DNA from: Rhizophagus clarus
Taxonomy: Eukaryota > Glomeromycota > Glomeromycetes > Glomerales > Glomeraceae
NCBI GenBank assembly: GCA_015698045.1
Contig: BLAL01000062.1
Coordinates: forward strand, 248,001 to 312,000
Length of the DNA stretch: 64,000 nucleotides
Reading direction: 5' to 3'
A program made the translations under genes and the position numbers. A model generated the notes under the pieces. The model did not search any database. It saw only the letters and a list, made by a program, of their open reading frames with translations, and had not been told where the DNA came from. Below, in pieces: positions 13,560 to 26,444 of the stretch (positions are counted from its first letter, which is position 1; each line of letters opens with the position of its first letter).

Positions 13560-14107
13560 AGCAAAAAAAAAAAAAAAAGGAAAAGAGAAGAGAAGAAAAA
13601 GGATAGGTAAGATAAAGTGAGGAAAAAAAAGAGGAAAATTTATTTTATCAAGGATATTTTAATTTAAAAGGAATACTAATAATTCTACAAGGGAGGGGTA
13701 TTTAAATTTTTTTTTTTTTTTTTTTTTCTTTTCTTTTCTTTTCATCATCATCCAAATCTCTAAATTATGTTTGATTTCACGCATTCACAGATGTAAATAA
13801 AAAAAATTCATTTATGATTACCTTTTCTTCCTTGTTTAGAATCCTCTTCATCAAGTTTATTTAAAAGATTTTCGGATCGTTGTAATCTTTCATCCATTTG
13901 TTCTTGTTCAGTTTTCGGAGCAGTTCTTTTCATAGCCATATTTGAAAAGACACAATCAATTTTTAATTTTCTACAACTTGAACAAGGTGTTTGTGAACCA
14001 CCAGAGCCACCATCGCATTTAACTTTTCTTCGACGACATGACTCGCATGCGCGTGTAACTTTTAATCTTTTATATCGGTGCAAGTCGTCAACGAAGACGT
14101 ATTCCAT
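11033..14107 (-). CDS. Zn2Cys6 fungal transcription factor, XlnR-like architecture (three exons)
   Basis: A nuclear DNA-binding regulator. Exons are 14107-13822, 13333-12899 and 12813-11033, joining in frame to about 833 aa. The binuclear zinc cluster (about residues 20-53) reads CESCRRRKVKCD, then CSSCRKLKIDC, giving the six cysteines, with a long Gly/Ser loop between the halves. A short acidic coiled segment follows (ERLQRSENLLNKLDEEDSKQ). Exons 2 and 3 carry the fungal_trans middle homology region: HLINLYFLHVHPYVPILHKSSF, then RSWLYFGVIIRMAQDLGLN and KRVWQVCFLCDQFMS. The last 270 residues are Ser/Pro/Asn/Gln rich, as in activation regions. Length and layout resemble XlnR-type regulators of plant-polysaccharide genes, but the target genes cannot be read from the sequence. 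The first intron is unusual for its long homopolymer tracts (see findings). Confidence 0.85.
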
Positions 14108-14425
14108 GATTATTAATGATTAAAAGATTATTAGAAAAAAAAAAAAATAAGAATTTTTTATCAAATAAGGAAATTATGTTAAAAAAAGGATTATTTTTTT
14201 TAAAAAGAAAATTTTTAACGTGTATTAATGTATCAAAAAAAAGAAGAAAAAAGCGAAATATTTTTATTTCCCAGTTGAGTGTATGAACGAGATACAAAGA
14301 TAAGGGAAAAGTTTTTTTTATAAATAATTTTATAGACTAATAATATGTTAATAATTATTTAATCTTTCTGTTAAAAGGATAATATAATATTAATAGTAAT
14401 AATAATAAGAAGAAAAAAAGAACTT

Positions 14426-14463
<38 letters not shown>

Positions 14464-14578
14464 TTCTGTTTTCAAGGAAAGTAAAAAAAAAAAAAATGAT
14501 GAAAAAGAATAAAGGTAGGATGAACGATAAATTGAAAAAAAAAGGTTGAAAAAGTAGATTATATATATGTGTGTAAAT

Positions 14579-14617
<39 letters not shown>

Positions 14618-16556
14618 GATGAAATGAAGATTACTTCTTAAAAAGATTTCTTGGATCTTCTTTTTATCTTTTGAAAATCGAGCGCGAATTTTTTTTTTTT
14701 TTTCAAATGAATTTGTTTTGTTTTGTTTTTTTTTTTATTTTTATTTTTATTTTTTTTTTTAAAAAAAAAAAAAAAAAACTGTATTTTTTGGGGGGAGAGG
14801 ATACGAGAAATGACATTTATATATTCTAAATTAACGTCATTTCGTTTTTTAATTTAATTTAATTTAATGAAAAAAAAAAAAAAAAAAAAAAAATTTTTTT
14901 TTTTTTAATCAAATTTTTTTAAACACAATTATATCAAATATATACAGTATATGCTTACAAAAAACTTAAAACAATGTGGTACTGTATAACGTGGTGTTAA
15001 CATAGAAATTGAAATTAGACTTTTATAAAATAAAGTTTGATTTTTAAAATACTCCTTAATAAAATACCCCTCATCAACACATGCTGGACACTTTGATTCA
15101 CTTATATATCCCGCATATGCTGTGTCAATGAGATAATTTTGATAATTCGAAATAATATATAATATAAAAAATAAAATAAAAAATAGAATAAGATAAATAA
15201 ATAAATAAGTAAAATAGGTAGTAAATAAATAAATAAATAAATAAGTATATAAGTAAATAAATAAATAATAAAAATAAATAAAGAATAAAGCAATATATAC
15301 ATATATATACATATATATATTTGATAAGCTAAATAAAGTCAATAGATACCGACTATAGATATATCTATTATCAGATATCACTAAATTTCTATCTTAATGT
15401 AGAATAGTATTCTTTGACTATTAAAAAAAAAAAAAAAAAAAGGAAGATAGTGGAAGAAATTACATGCTGCGGGAGGAGGTATCGTTGCTGCGGAAGTTCA
15501 AAGAAGAAAGAAAAAAAAAAAAAGAAATATGCTTCATGATGTCATATCACAATAAGAAGTGATTTGTCATTTACAATTATGACACATGTTGACCATGCAT
15601 ATGCGTCTCATATATACAAAACGTCTCATAAATCTCGAAATGATTGAAATGAGAAATAACGCCACAAAATATTATAAAAATGGATTCCATTTAAAGCACG
15701 AGAAATAATATATGAGTTACCGTAAAAAGTGTATAGAGAAGAAAAGTAATTTATCGATTTACCGATTGATCTTTAAGAAAGAAACCAAAAATAGATTTTT
15801 AACATCAATTTCTTTGAGAAATTAAATAAATTGCAATAAAATTTCCCTCCGAATTATGTTAATTAAATTCCGAAGAAATATATTTTTTTAGTTAAAATAA
15901 TTTTAATAATTTTTAATGATCGGAAAATAGAAAGGACCTGAAGTAAACCGTTTGATCGACAAGAAGACATGATCACGTATTTTTGAAATTAATTGATTAT
16001 CATTACCAAATTTAATATTTCTAAAATAATTAAACAACAAATAATTTAGAGAAATTAACTATTAAGTGACGCCCGAAATTTAATAATAATTTTTACGCGT
16101 AAATCAAAAGTTACACTTGTTACATACACTTCAAGAAATTTCATAAACCTTTCGAAATTTTGTTAGATCATTACCACAAATAATTTTTGTTATTGTTTTA
16201 AATTTTGTTATTAATGAATGCATCACCTTTATTTTTTTCTCACGTTTGGAATATATTATTAATATATACATTCATGGAATTGACTAATTTTTAGATAATT
16301 CTTTATGTAAGCTATTGTTTATATTTTTACTAATTTATTTTTCCAACAATGTCTAAAAATTTTCTTTCTCTTAATAAAATAATCTTTTTTTGATATTGTA
16401 AATCTCGATTATAATAATAATAACAAATAATCAGTCTACCTAAAAAAGGGTTCTCTATCTCTTTTTTTTTACTATTTTAGTTATCTAGTTCAAACCTTCG
16501 ACACCTATCAAATTTTGTAACACATAAATCTTGTTAGAAAATAGGGAAATACGGTT

Positions 16557-16570
16557 CGAAAATGATGATG

Positions 16571-16614
<44 letters not shown>

Positions 16615-16628
16615 TTTTCTTTTTTTTC

Positions 16629-16654
<26 letters not shown>
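16557..16654. repeat. AAT microsatellite followed by a long T tract
   Basis: A GATGATGATAAT start passes into about 15 AAT/TAA units and then a T-rich tract of about 40 bases. Confidence 0.9.
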
Positions 16655-16660
<6 letters not shown>

Positions 16661-19407
16661 GAATAACGTTTCCATTATCAGTCCCGTCTAAGAAAGAAAG
16701 ACATCTGCGACCTAAAGATAGTCCGTAGATCTATAAAAAGAAAATATAATACGATCTTTATTTTCAAGTTTATAATCAAGTATTAAAAGAATAATTCCAA
16801 AAAGAAAATTTATAACGAATTTTCTAATTTATTTTAATTGCATTAATTATTTATGATTCCGTTTCATTTAAATTTGTTACCAAAATTTAAAAATCGTGAA
16901 ACATTATATCTTTGTTATATGTGTATCGTTAATCTACGCGTCCTTTCTACTTTGGAAAAATCACTTACCATTTTTGTAAGGTACAGAATTAGATTTTCAA
17001 TGTACAATACTCCCCCAGGAAGTGTATATTATATATGTGATGTATTGTCGATTTGGTTATCTTTTGATTGGTAGTTATATTTTACATGTTCGGGTTCCTG
17101 TATATTTCAGATCTTTTATATTTGGAAAACAAATTACTTTTCTTTTTCATTTAAAATTTTTACGTAATCTTCTTTCTTAAAAAGGTCATCAAAGGAGTTT
17201 CGTCAGTTGACGACATAAAGGAAATTTTGATCAAAGTTCCCTATTCATAACGTACCAATGAAATTTGAAGGTGTAACTTAACGTCAACGTGCACTTTAAA
17301 AAAAAAAAAAGAAAAAAAAAATAAAAACCCCACACAAATTATTATATAATAAACGCCAAATCATCTAAAATGATCTTGAACCAAACCAAAAATATTCTTT
17401 TAAATTCGGATATACAAAACACAAATCTTGTTCTCTTACAGTTCCCCTAAAGTCTGTGCATATTTTTCACATTTGTAAAACTTTGATAACTTGTCATGGT
17501 ACTTGTTTAATATCTCTTTTATTTATTCATGTATGTGGGATATCAATAAAATGCTTTATCTTTAAAACTTTATCGTTTAAAGAGTTTTAAATCAAAACAA
17601 ATGATCAAATTTAAAGTTCAAACTCCGTAATTTTCTAGATAAGCTTATAGAGTAATTGATTACATGATTAACTACGTTTTCTTAGCTAAGCAATATATAC
17701 TTTGTGAAATTAGGTTGTAACACCCATGCGAACAATATTTAAATCCCTTGCTTTCTTATTATTTATTTTCTTTTTTTTTTTCCTTCTCTCTTCAGCTGAT
17801 GAATTGCATTTTACTAATACAATTTTGTATTAGTTTTTCCTTTCGCTGCGGTTTTTATTTCACGAATTCTTTTACAGGAAGAATTTTCCTAAAAATTCTA
17901 TTTTTAGATTGAATTTCACAATGAAAGAATACTTTTTTATTTTAGTTTTGTGAATGTGGAGAATAATCTTCCTAATATGTTCTTTTAATCTTTTTTAAAT
18001 CCTTTTAACCTTTTTTAATTTTGTTAATCCTTAAAGAATATTATATTCATTATATTTATTATATTCGAAATTTCTTTCTCTTTTATTAAATTTTTATTTT
18101 ATTTTATTTTTTTTTTTTCAAATAATGTACAATGTAATAAAGTCACATATATGTTTACTGTTTATTTTACTTATTTGTACATGTCAATATAATAAATATT
18201 TGTTAAAAAAAAAAAAAAGCATAATATTTTTTTTTCTATTATTATTATTCGCGGAAAACCCGAAGAATATTTTCATATGAAAATTCGTTCTTTTGATAAG
18301 ATAAGAATTACACAGAAATACCATGTCAGCTGTGTATCAGCTGTGTATATGCATAGCAAATAAAAAATGTTACCATAAGCATTTATGCAATGCAATACAT
18401 GGATTGCATTACCATTAAAAAAAAAAAAAATTTTTTTTTACATGACACTAAAATAGGATTAAATCATTATTTTTGAACTTACCCTTTTTTTATATTGGAT
18501 TTATCAATTATAAAAAGTTTCCTTTTTTAAAAAAAAAAAAAATGTTTACACAAAGTAAGGGTAATATTGTACGAACAATGTAAAAAAAAAGTTACTGTAA
18601 CTTTTATTGAACTTTATTTAAAAATCGTATATAAATGACTTGCATTAAAAAACGTGGCGTTACTATTTAAGAATGCAATCATTTAGATTATAAGTACGCC
18701 AAATTAGTGTCGAATCTAAGTTCTCTGCATTGTTCCATAATTGGATAATCTTTGAATCAAAAGAAGAAACTTTAATTTTTTTTTTTTTTTTTTGTAAATA
18801 ACGCGTAAACATCAATTAATATCTGATATCGATCAAAAAGAATTTTCTGAATCATGTGGTCAACATAACTTGATTTTAATCTCAGCCGAAATTATTCATC
18901 TCACGTGATATGCAAGATGATGATCATCTATTATTGTTTTTTTTTATCATCATTGTACCCTACTATGGGAAAATATTTTTGATTGAAGCTTCTAAATTCG
19001 GCTACACGATCTTGTTTCAATATTAAAAAAAATTTTAATCTTAAGAAAAAAGAAGGTAAATCATGGTTAACAAACAGGTGTTTAAATCTTCTTCTGGTTA
19101 TGAGTGTCACATTTTAACTTTTCACCGCCTAAAAAATTTCAATTTTATTTTAAAAAGAGATAAGTGATTTTTATATTCTTTTGGTTTAATTAATAATGAT
19201 AAGTGACCGCATGTGATATATATTAAAATACCAAAAAAAAAAAAAAGGATTTGAAACGATCTAATTTTTTTTTTTTTAAAGTATATTCTTTTTTTTTTTT
19301 TTTTTGCCCCTTAATTTCTTTTCTTTGTATTAAATTTTTAGCGTATGATTATATGAATGATTTCATTAATTTACATTTAATAAATGAATCATTTCATTTT
19401 ATGCATT

Positions 19408-19475
19408 TTTGTTTTTTTTTTTTTTTTTTTTTTTTGTTGTTGTTGTTGTTGTTGTTATTGTTGTTGTTGTTGTTT
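19408..19475. repeat. Poly(T) followed by a GTT/TTG microsatellite
   Basis: A run of T from about 19411 leads into about a dozen TTG units with one ATTG interruption. Confidence 0.9.
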
Positions 19476-20519
19476 GTTGCATACTTTTAACTTCTTAAAG
19501 TCCAAAAGGTTTTTCATTTTTATCTGATGAACGAATGGTTGATCCGTACATTTCGGCACTAAATTATGCCTATCACACAATGAAATGATGTTCAATCGAT
19601 AACCCAAAACAAATTAATATATTTTGTCCAATTAAAATATTAATTAAATCGTTTTAAAGTTTTAAAATATATGTCATTTCGTCATTCTCCCACGTTTCAA
19701 AATTTCTTTTTAATTAAGGAGTTATTCGGTTTCTTTTAAATTAAAAATTCAAATGATTACCAGCTGAAAAATCTATCTTATTTCATCTTAAAAAGGTTTA
19801 TCTTTATTACACATGTACCGTAGGGAAAAAAAAATTTGTAAAATTTACTTTGTTTAATTAAAACTTTTTTTTTTCAAAGGGCCTTGAAAACCTAAACACG
19901 ATAAAGTTTTAAGGAATGTGTAACCTTCCCGTTGGATTAACGAAGAAATATGAATGAATGAATTTGTTATGATTTATTAGTTATTACTAAGTTGTAATAC
20001 ACCTTTCATATGTTCTTTATATTTAATGTCGTGATATCAATTTATTAAATCCTTTTTAATTGAGTCCTTTTTGTACTTTCGTTTCAGTCTGAACCCCAAA
20101 CCCATGCAACCACTTTGTAAATAGATTTCTGATTTATCATCAAAGTTATCTATCTAAATTGATCTCATCAATGATTTTTAGATAACTGAGAAATCTGATA
20201 TCTGATATTTTACTTTAGATATGTTGTTATTTGTGGTGAGAACTTAGTTATGTTGTTATTTATGTTGAAAAGTTGGAATAAACTCTATTATACCTTATCA
20301 TGTAAGCCTTACATAACTCTAATATAATCAAAGAATATGTTTTTTTTCTCCCGCGGATAATATTAAACAAAAAAATTCCGGTATTTGCCAAGTTATATAT
20401 CTGTTCTATACTATATCTGATGTATTAACTAAACATGTTACCCCATATGTGAATTTATCGGTTGATCAAACGATACATGGGTAATAGATATCTGGTGCAC
20501 ATACATTTTACGCGTATTA

Positions 20520-23500
20520 TCACTGTTATATAATGATGAAATTTATTATATTAATATTATATAATTTTTTTTTTACATTAACCTATATATATATATATAC
20601 ATATATACAATACATATATATTCAACTTTAAACAAAATCAATAATATATATTAAATATAACAAAAGTATGATAGTTGAAAGTGGTCAAATTTAATTTAAA
20701 ATAAATATTTTATTTTTTATATAAATAAGAAAATTTAGAACCAAGTTTTTATTATATCCAATAAATTAATATTTAATTATTTATTCACAAATTTTAATTA
20801 ATTTATTTTAAAATAATCAATAAGATATATGATATACTGTATGCAATATTCTATAATATATATTTCTATATAATTATTACACAAAGTATCTATCTATTTA
20901 TCTATAAAAGAAAAATTTTTTCTTTTTTTTTTTTATTGTTAAAATTTTCTATTCTAATAAGAATAATAATATATATTAGTTAATATCTTTTTATTTTAAA
21001 TACTTATTCTCCATCTTATTATAATTATATGCAATTAATTATATTTTTAAAAATTGTATAACCTAAATTTTTGCATATTCTAATCTTAAGTAATATCAAC
21101 CATCTGAATTCTATTATATAATAGTAATTATAATATGTGATTGTATTATATAAAATATCCAATTAATTTATATTTTTATACTACTTTATTATTGAAATAA
21201 AGATTTTTTATTATAGTGCCAATATTTTTCTCCAACTTTTTTTTAAATAAAATAATTCTGATAAAAACAAGAATAATACTAATAAATCTATTTGAAATAT
21301 GAATCTAAGGAATTATAAAAGTGGTTTAAAGTTAGGCAATTGTTAAGGAAATTCAAGTTACCTGCTGAATTAGAAGAAACTAAAAAATTTTACATAAAAA
21401 TTAAGGATTTCACAAAATTTAGATTTTGAATAAAGATTTACAAACATTAAAAAAGTCTTACAAGGATTAATAAATATTACTTTAAAAAATAATTGCAATG
21501 CAGCAGATTTTTTGTATTTCTTCCTAAAACTATCAGGAATATTTTTTTATTTAAGAGCATTCTATTTTACATATAACTATCTATACAAAAAAATTTTATA
21601 ATTAATAATGCATATTTAAAGTAACTTAAATTATAATAAATGATTTATAACTATTAATATTGGATTTTTATTTATATAATTTAATTTTTATATATTGTAT
21701 TTATTATTTTGTTTAATAAAATTATAAATGTATTATAAAATAAAAAAAAATTACTGAATATAAATATTGAATAATTATTTTTTATTTAATAAATATTATA
21801 AATCTTTTATTAACAGTTTTTTAAATAAAATATCAAAAGTATAATTAAAAAATAAAGAAATAAAAGTATTTATCAAGTAAATAAAAATATTTTTTTTAAT
21901 AATTTTTTTTTTTTTTTTTTTTTTAATAAATATCATTAATTATTCATTTTTTTTATTTTTTTAAAATAATTTTTTAAATTTTAAATATAAATAATTATTG
22001 TATATTTCAGGTTACAGTACTTTTTTATTTATAATACCTCTTCTTTTTTTCTAAAAAAAATCATTATTTTCTTTTGATTTTACTATTTAAATAATTTAAT
22101 TTTACCTAAATAATATATTAAAATATTTTTTTAAATATATTACAAGTTTTTAAAATCCTTTATTTATAATAAAAAATTTTGTATACTTTTGGATATAGTG
22201 TTAACTAACCTTTTAAATTTTATAAGATATTTAAGATATTATAGCTTATGATATATAAGTAATAAAAGATTTTTTTAATTATAAAATACTAATTTTTAGA
22301 ATATTAAAATATATAAAAAAATTAGTAAAAAAAAAACGTTTTTTTTTTGTTAATAAACTTTTAATAAGATTATTTTTTTTTATTTTTTTTTAAAGACGTT
22401 AGAGTTTAGATAACGTGTCATTTATTAAGATATACAAATATCACATCTATACATGAAAATACACTCCAAATCTCCTAGCAAGCATAGTTCAGCTAGCTGT
22501 CTAAAACTTTTAATAAGATACCTTAATATTTTATTTTTTTGCAAATAATTAATCTTTTAAAATATTAAAATATAAAAAAATTAATAAAAGAAGTTAAAAA
22601 AAAATTTTTTCTTTAAGATATAATTTTTAATAAATTTTTTTTTTTTTTTGTAAATAATTAGTTATTTATATTTATAAAATTATAAATAAAATATTTTTTT
22701 TTTTAAAATAAAAATTATTTTAATTATATTTTTTTTCTTTTTATTATACTATAAATGATTAATTTTTTATATATTTTGATGTATAAAAAATTTGTAAATA
22801 AAATTTTTTATTAAATAATTTATTAATTATCCAATTAATAGAAAAATAAATTTTTAAATAAAATGATTATTAATATTTTGGTTTTTTTAAAAATTGTTTT
22901 TAAATAATATTCTTATAAATTTTTATTTTATTTTATAATTTTAATTTATATTTAAATTATATGTAATTGCAATTTATATTTAAATTATATGTAATTGCAA
23001 TTTATATTTATTTAATTTATCTGCATTTTAAAAATAATTAAAAAGTTTTAATAAAAAACTATTTAAAATAATAAATTCAAGTTTTATTATTATAATTTAA
23101 ATAATCATTTAATTATTTTTATAATTATTAAAATTATAATATATATATTATTTATTCTATATGATTTACTATTTTTAATATGATTATATATTTAATAAGT
23201 TTTTTGTATATAAATAAATAAATATAAATAAGTAGTAAGTAAATATTAAATAAATAAATTATATTCTTAAAGATTTCTTATAGCAAATTTAAAATCTTTA
23301 ATTTGTAATTTGCCTAAAAATTGCAAAATATTACTATATAAATTCAATACAAAAAACTTAAAATATTATCTTATATATTTTGTAAGCCAGTGATTAAATT
23401 TTGATGAGCCTTAAGTTATTTTATAAATGTTAATATTCTCTTTAAAATAAAAAAAAATTTGAAATCTGACTGGTAAATTATAAGATAATTACTAAAAACT

Positions 23501-24080
23501 ATTTTTTTTAAAGAAAATTAGATTCTCAATTTAAAATCTAATCTGCTCTAAAAAAAATAATTTTGGTAATTATCTTATGATCTATTAGTCCAATTTTAAT
23601 GATTTTTTTTTTTTATTTTAAAGAGAATACTGAGTTCTATAAATTAGCTTAAGATTTATCAAAATCTGATTACTGAATCACAAGATAACATGAAATAACA
23701 TTTTAAATTTTTTGCATCAAATTTATATAGTAATATTTTGCAATTTTTAGGTAGATCACAAATTAAAAATTTTATAAATTTTTTTATTTTAAAAATCTAA
23801 TATTAAAATGAAGAAAAATTATATAAATTTTTATTAATTATTAAAAATAAAAATCCTATATAAAATTTAATTTTTAAAATATTACTAATAATATATTTAA
23901 AATTAAATTTAAATTTTTAAAAATTTACTTTTTTTTTATATTTTTATAATTAAATTTTTTATTTATATTATTTTATAATAGCATTTTAAAATATTTTTAT
24001 TAAATATGATTAAAAAAAAATATAAACTAATAATAAAAAAAAAAAAATTTAAATAAAAATAAAATTATTTACTATTTTAA
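20520..24080. other. Extremely AT-rich block with no gene
   Basis: Composition shifts sharply here: G and C almost disappear over 3.5 kb. Apart from the fold-back element at 23285-23790 I recognise no gene or named repeat. It resembles the block at 45455-47700 in composition and may be heavily decayed transposon DNA. Confidence 0.5.
23285..23790. mobile_element. Fold-back (MITE-like) inverted-repeat element
   Basis: The left arm (about 23286-23400) contains TTGTAATTTGCCTAAAAATT and GCAAAATATTACTATATAAA. The right arm (about 23700-23785) has their complements in reverse order (TTTATATAGTAATATTTTGC, AATTTTTAGG). Inner parts also pair (AAGATAATTACTAAAA with TTGGTAATTATCTTA), so nearly the whole 500 bases can form an imperfect hairpin. 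I see no coding capacity and no clear target-site duplication. Confidence 0.65.
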
Positions 24081-24199
24081 TTCAAGTTAATCAAATCAAA
24101 TTAAAAGACTTGTTAAAAATTCTCCAGATTCTTTAACAGCTGACGTTTTGACAGTTAAGGAACACCTAACAAATTTTATTAACTCTCTATCTATTAAAG

Positions 24200-26444
24200 T
24201 AGAGATATGCTCTGAATCTGATTAATCTGGATATCTGGTGAACCATCCAAAAAAAATAGATTTAGATTGATCTGTTTATATCACTGGTTTGACTGATTGG
24301 TTTATCAGATATCTGATTAATCTGATAATTTATTTGTATCACTGGTTTGACCAGTTAATTCATCAGATATCTGATCAATCTGATGATTTATTTGTATCAT
24401 GGATATCTGATTAATTAAAAAAAAAGTTAAATGTAATAGACGACTCTGAAATATAGATGAAATCAAAATAAAAATAACAAAGTTGAAATAATCAGCAAAA
24501 ATTTCATGGAATCATAATTAATTACAAGATTGAAATAGATTACAAGGGTCAAAACAGATTTTGGTTATAACATTATAAATTTTTATTTTATTGTAATAAA
24601 ATAATTTTATTAATAATCTTAAATCTTCAATCTTCAAGTATTAAGAAAAATTCATCTCCAATTTTACTAAATTTATATATATTTCAAGTCCCAGTTCATC
24701 CAAAGAGTTTGGCAACCTAAAGAAAAAAAAACATAGAAGAAATGTTAGTACTTTTTTCTGTATTAAAAAAAATCACTCACTATTTCCTGCTAACTTACTT
24801 ATACACAATTCCAAGTCTGGACTTCCAAATATAAAAAAGAATTGAAACATTAGTAACGTTTTGCTAAATAATTATAAAAATCTAAAAGATTACCTTCAAA
24901 ATTATCAGTCTAGACTTCTATGAAATAAAAATAATAAAACGTTAGAATTTAAAAGCTGGTGAAAGCATTCCTAAAGAAGAGAAGCAAATAAATATTAGTA
25001 ATATTTCCAAAACAAAAGAAAATCCAAATTCCTATTTACTACTTGAAATCCAAGTCATTTTAGTTGGAATCCAAGTTCAAGAAGGCGTCCTTAAAGAGAA
25101 GAAGCAAAAGAAGTATTAGTAACGCTTCAAAGATAAAATTCTTTTTTTTAAACTTACCTTTCATATTCAAAATCGAAATTCAGATCCAGAAAAACATTCC
25201 CTAAAAAAAAGGAATGTTAATACCATTCCAAAGACCAAAAAAAAAACTAAAAATCTTTATCTTCTAACTTACCTTTCATAATACAAGTCGAAATCCAGGT
25301 TCAGGAAGGCGTCTCCTAAAAAAAAGAAGCAAAGAGAACGTTAATGATGTTCTAAAGACAAAAAAAAGAAAATCCTTCACCTCTCAGTTTACCTTTCATA
25401 ATCCAAGCCATAATCCAGTTCCAGAAAGACATTCTCTAAGAAAAAAAAAATAAAAGGAATGTTAGAAACGTTCTAAAGACAAAAAAAATAAAAAATACCT
25501 TTCTCTAAACTTACCTTGCATAGTTTAAGGCTCCAAGCCAAAAACTGGTTCCAGAAAGACATTCCTTAAAGAAAAAAAAATAAAAGGAATATTAGAAATG
25601 TTCCAAAGACAAAAAAAATGAAAAATACCCTCTTTCAAACTTACCTTGCATAGTTTAAGGCTCCAAGCTGAAATCCAATTTCAGGAAAATATTTCCTAAA
25701 GAAAAAAAAATAAAAGGAATGTTAACAATGTTCTAAAGATAAAAAAAATGAAAAATATACTCCTCCAAACTTACCTTGCATAGTCTAAGACTCTAAGCTG
25801 AAATTCAGATCCAGAAAGGTGTTCACTAAAGAAAAAAAGAAAGAAATGTTAATAACATTCTAAAGACAAAAGAAAAAAAAAATCTTTGCCTTTAAGCTTA
25901 CTTTTCATAATCCAAGCTAAAATCTGGTTCCAGAAAGGTGTCCTCTAAAGAAAAAAAGAAAAAGGAGCATTAACGACGTTTCTAATGACAAAACAAAATG
26001 AAAACCTTTCCTTCCAACTTACCTTTATAGTCCAAACTGAAATCCAAATCCAGAAAGACGTTACCTAAAGAAACAAATATTAGTAACATTTTCAAGACGA
26101 AAGAACAAAAGAAATTTACACTTACTGCCTGAAATCAAAGCCATCCAAGCCATATAAGTCAATTCTGAAGGGAGAAAACTAAAGAGTCAAAGACTCCTAA
26201 AAAAGAAAAAGAAGAAAAAAAAATAATAATATAAATAAACACCAGATAAAAAAAATTACCAAATTTGACCAGATTATCTGATCAATCCAGTCAATCTGAT
26301 CATATGTATAATATCTGATCAATCTAATGTTATCTGACAGTTCTATCTGGATTATTCGCAAACTGTTCATTCTCAATCTGAATGATTCATTTTTTGATCA
26401 GATCAAATGATAGATTGAACAGATTTCACTGGAGCATACCTCTA
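24200..26444. mobile_element. hAT-like non-autonomous element carrying a mini-exon array
   Basis: The ends are TAGAGATATGCTC (24200-24212) and, inverted, TAGAGGTATGCTC (26444-26432), 12 of 13 identical. The flanks are TATTAAAG (24192-24199) and CATTAAAG (26445-26452), 7 of 8 identical. Eight-base duplications and this type of TIR fit the hAT superfamily. Near both ends there are repeated GATTAATCTG/ATATCTGG motifs (24212-24420 and 26250-26420), typical subterminal repeats. No transposase is present; the interior is the exon-intron array at 24681-26200 on the minus strand. Confidence 0.8.
24681..26200 (-). repeat. Tandem mini-exon/intron array (minus strand)
   Basis: Read on the minus strand, about 12 units of roughly 110-120 bases each show a T-rich 3' splice site (TTTCTTTAG), an exon-like core of about 36-51 bases, GTAAG, and an AT-rich intron with a TTAACATTCC or TTACTAATAT branch-like site. 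Typical cores (25428-25386, 25313-25271, 25200-25158) are about 43 bases and share TTTCTGGAAC and TTGGATTATGAAAG. Several left-hand ones have GGAGCCTTAAACTATGCAAG instead. The most 5' units translate as short Phe/Leu/Asp-rich peptides (FLDLDFSLDY, then FLEPDFSLDY). Later units contain stops. The last core (24716-24681) closely matches the cores of the array at 42480-43640. This could be a pseudogene of a many-exon repeat protein or a non-coding spliced array. Confidence 0.7.

Larger units (their letters stand above)
14108..20519. other. Gene-poor region upstream of the regulator gene
   Basis: The first few hundred bases should contain the promoter and 5' UTR of the zinc-cluster gene. The rest has homopolymer tracts (for example 14430-14465, 14684-14780, 14871-14906), TA and TG repeats (14560-14620), TAAA and TAAG-type repeats (15170-15290), an AAT microsatellite (16557-16613) and a GTT microsatellite (19435-19475). 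Open frames (14929-15381, 16853-17074, 19251-19490) are low-complexity or featureless. I see no tRNA, rRNA or protein gene that I could defend. Confidence 0.6.

Noticed and set aside
13286..13610. Open frames of poly-Phe and poly-Lys
   Set aside because: Artefacts of homopolymer tracts in the regulator gene's intron.
15102..15381. Hydrophobic open frames on the minus strand
   Set aside because: They come from a TAAA/TAAATAAG microsatellite; no real membrane protein composition.
22484..22510. A possible tRNA-like D-arm text (CATAGTTCAGCTAGCTG)
   Set aside because: No matching T-arm, anticodon arm or acceptor stem around it.
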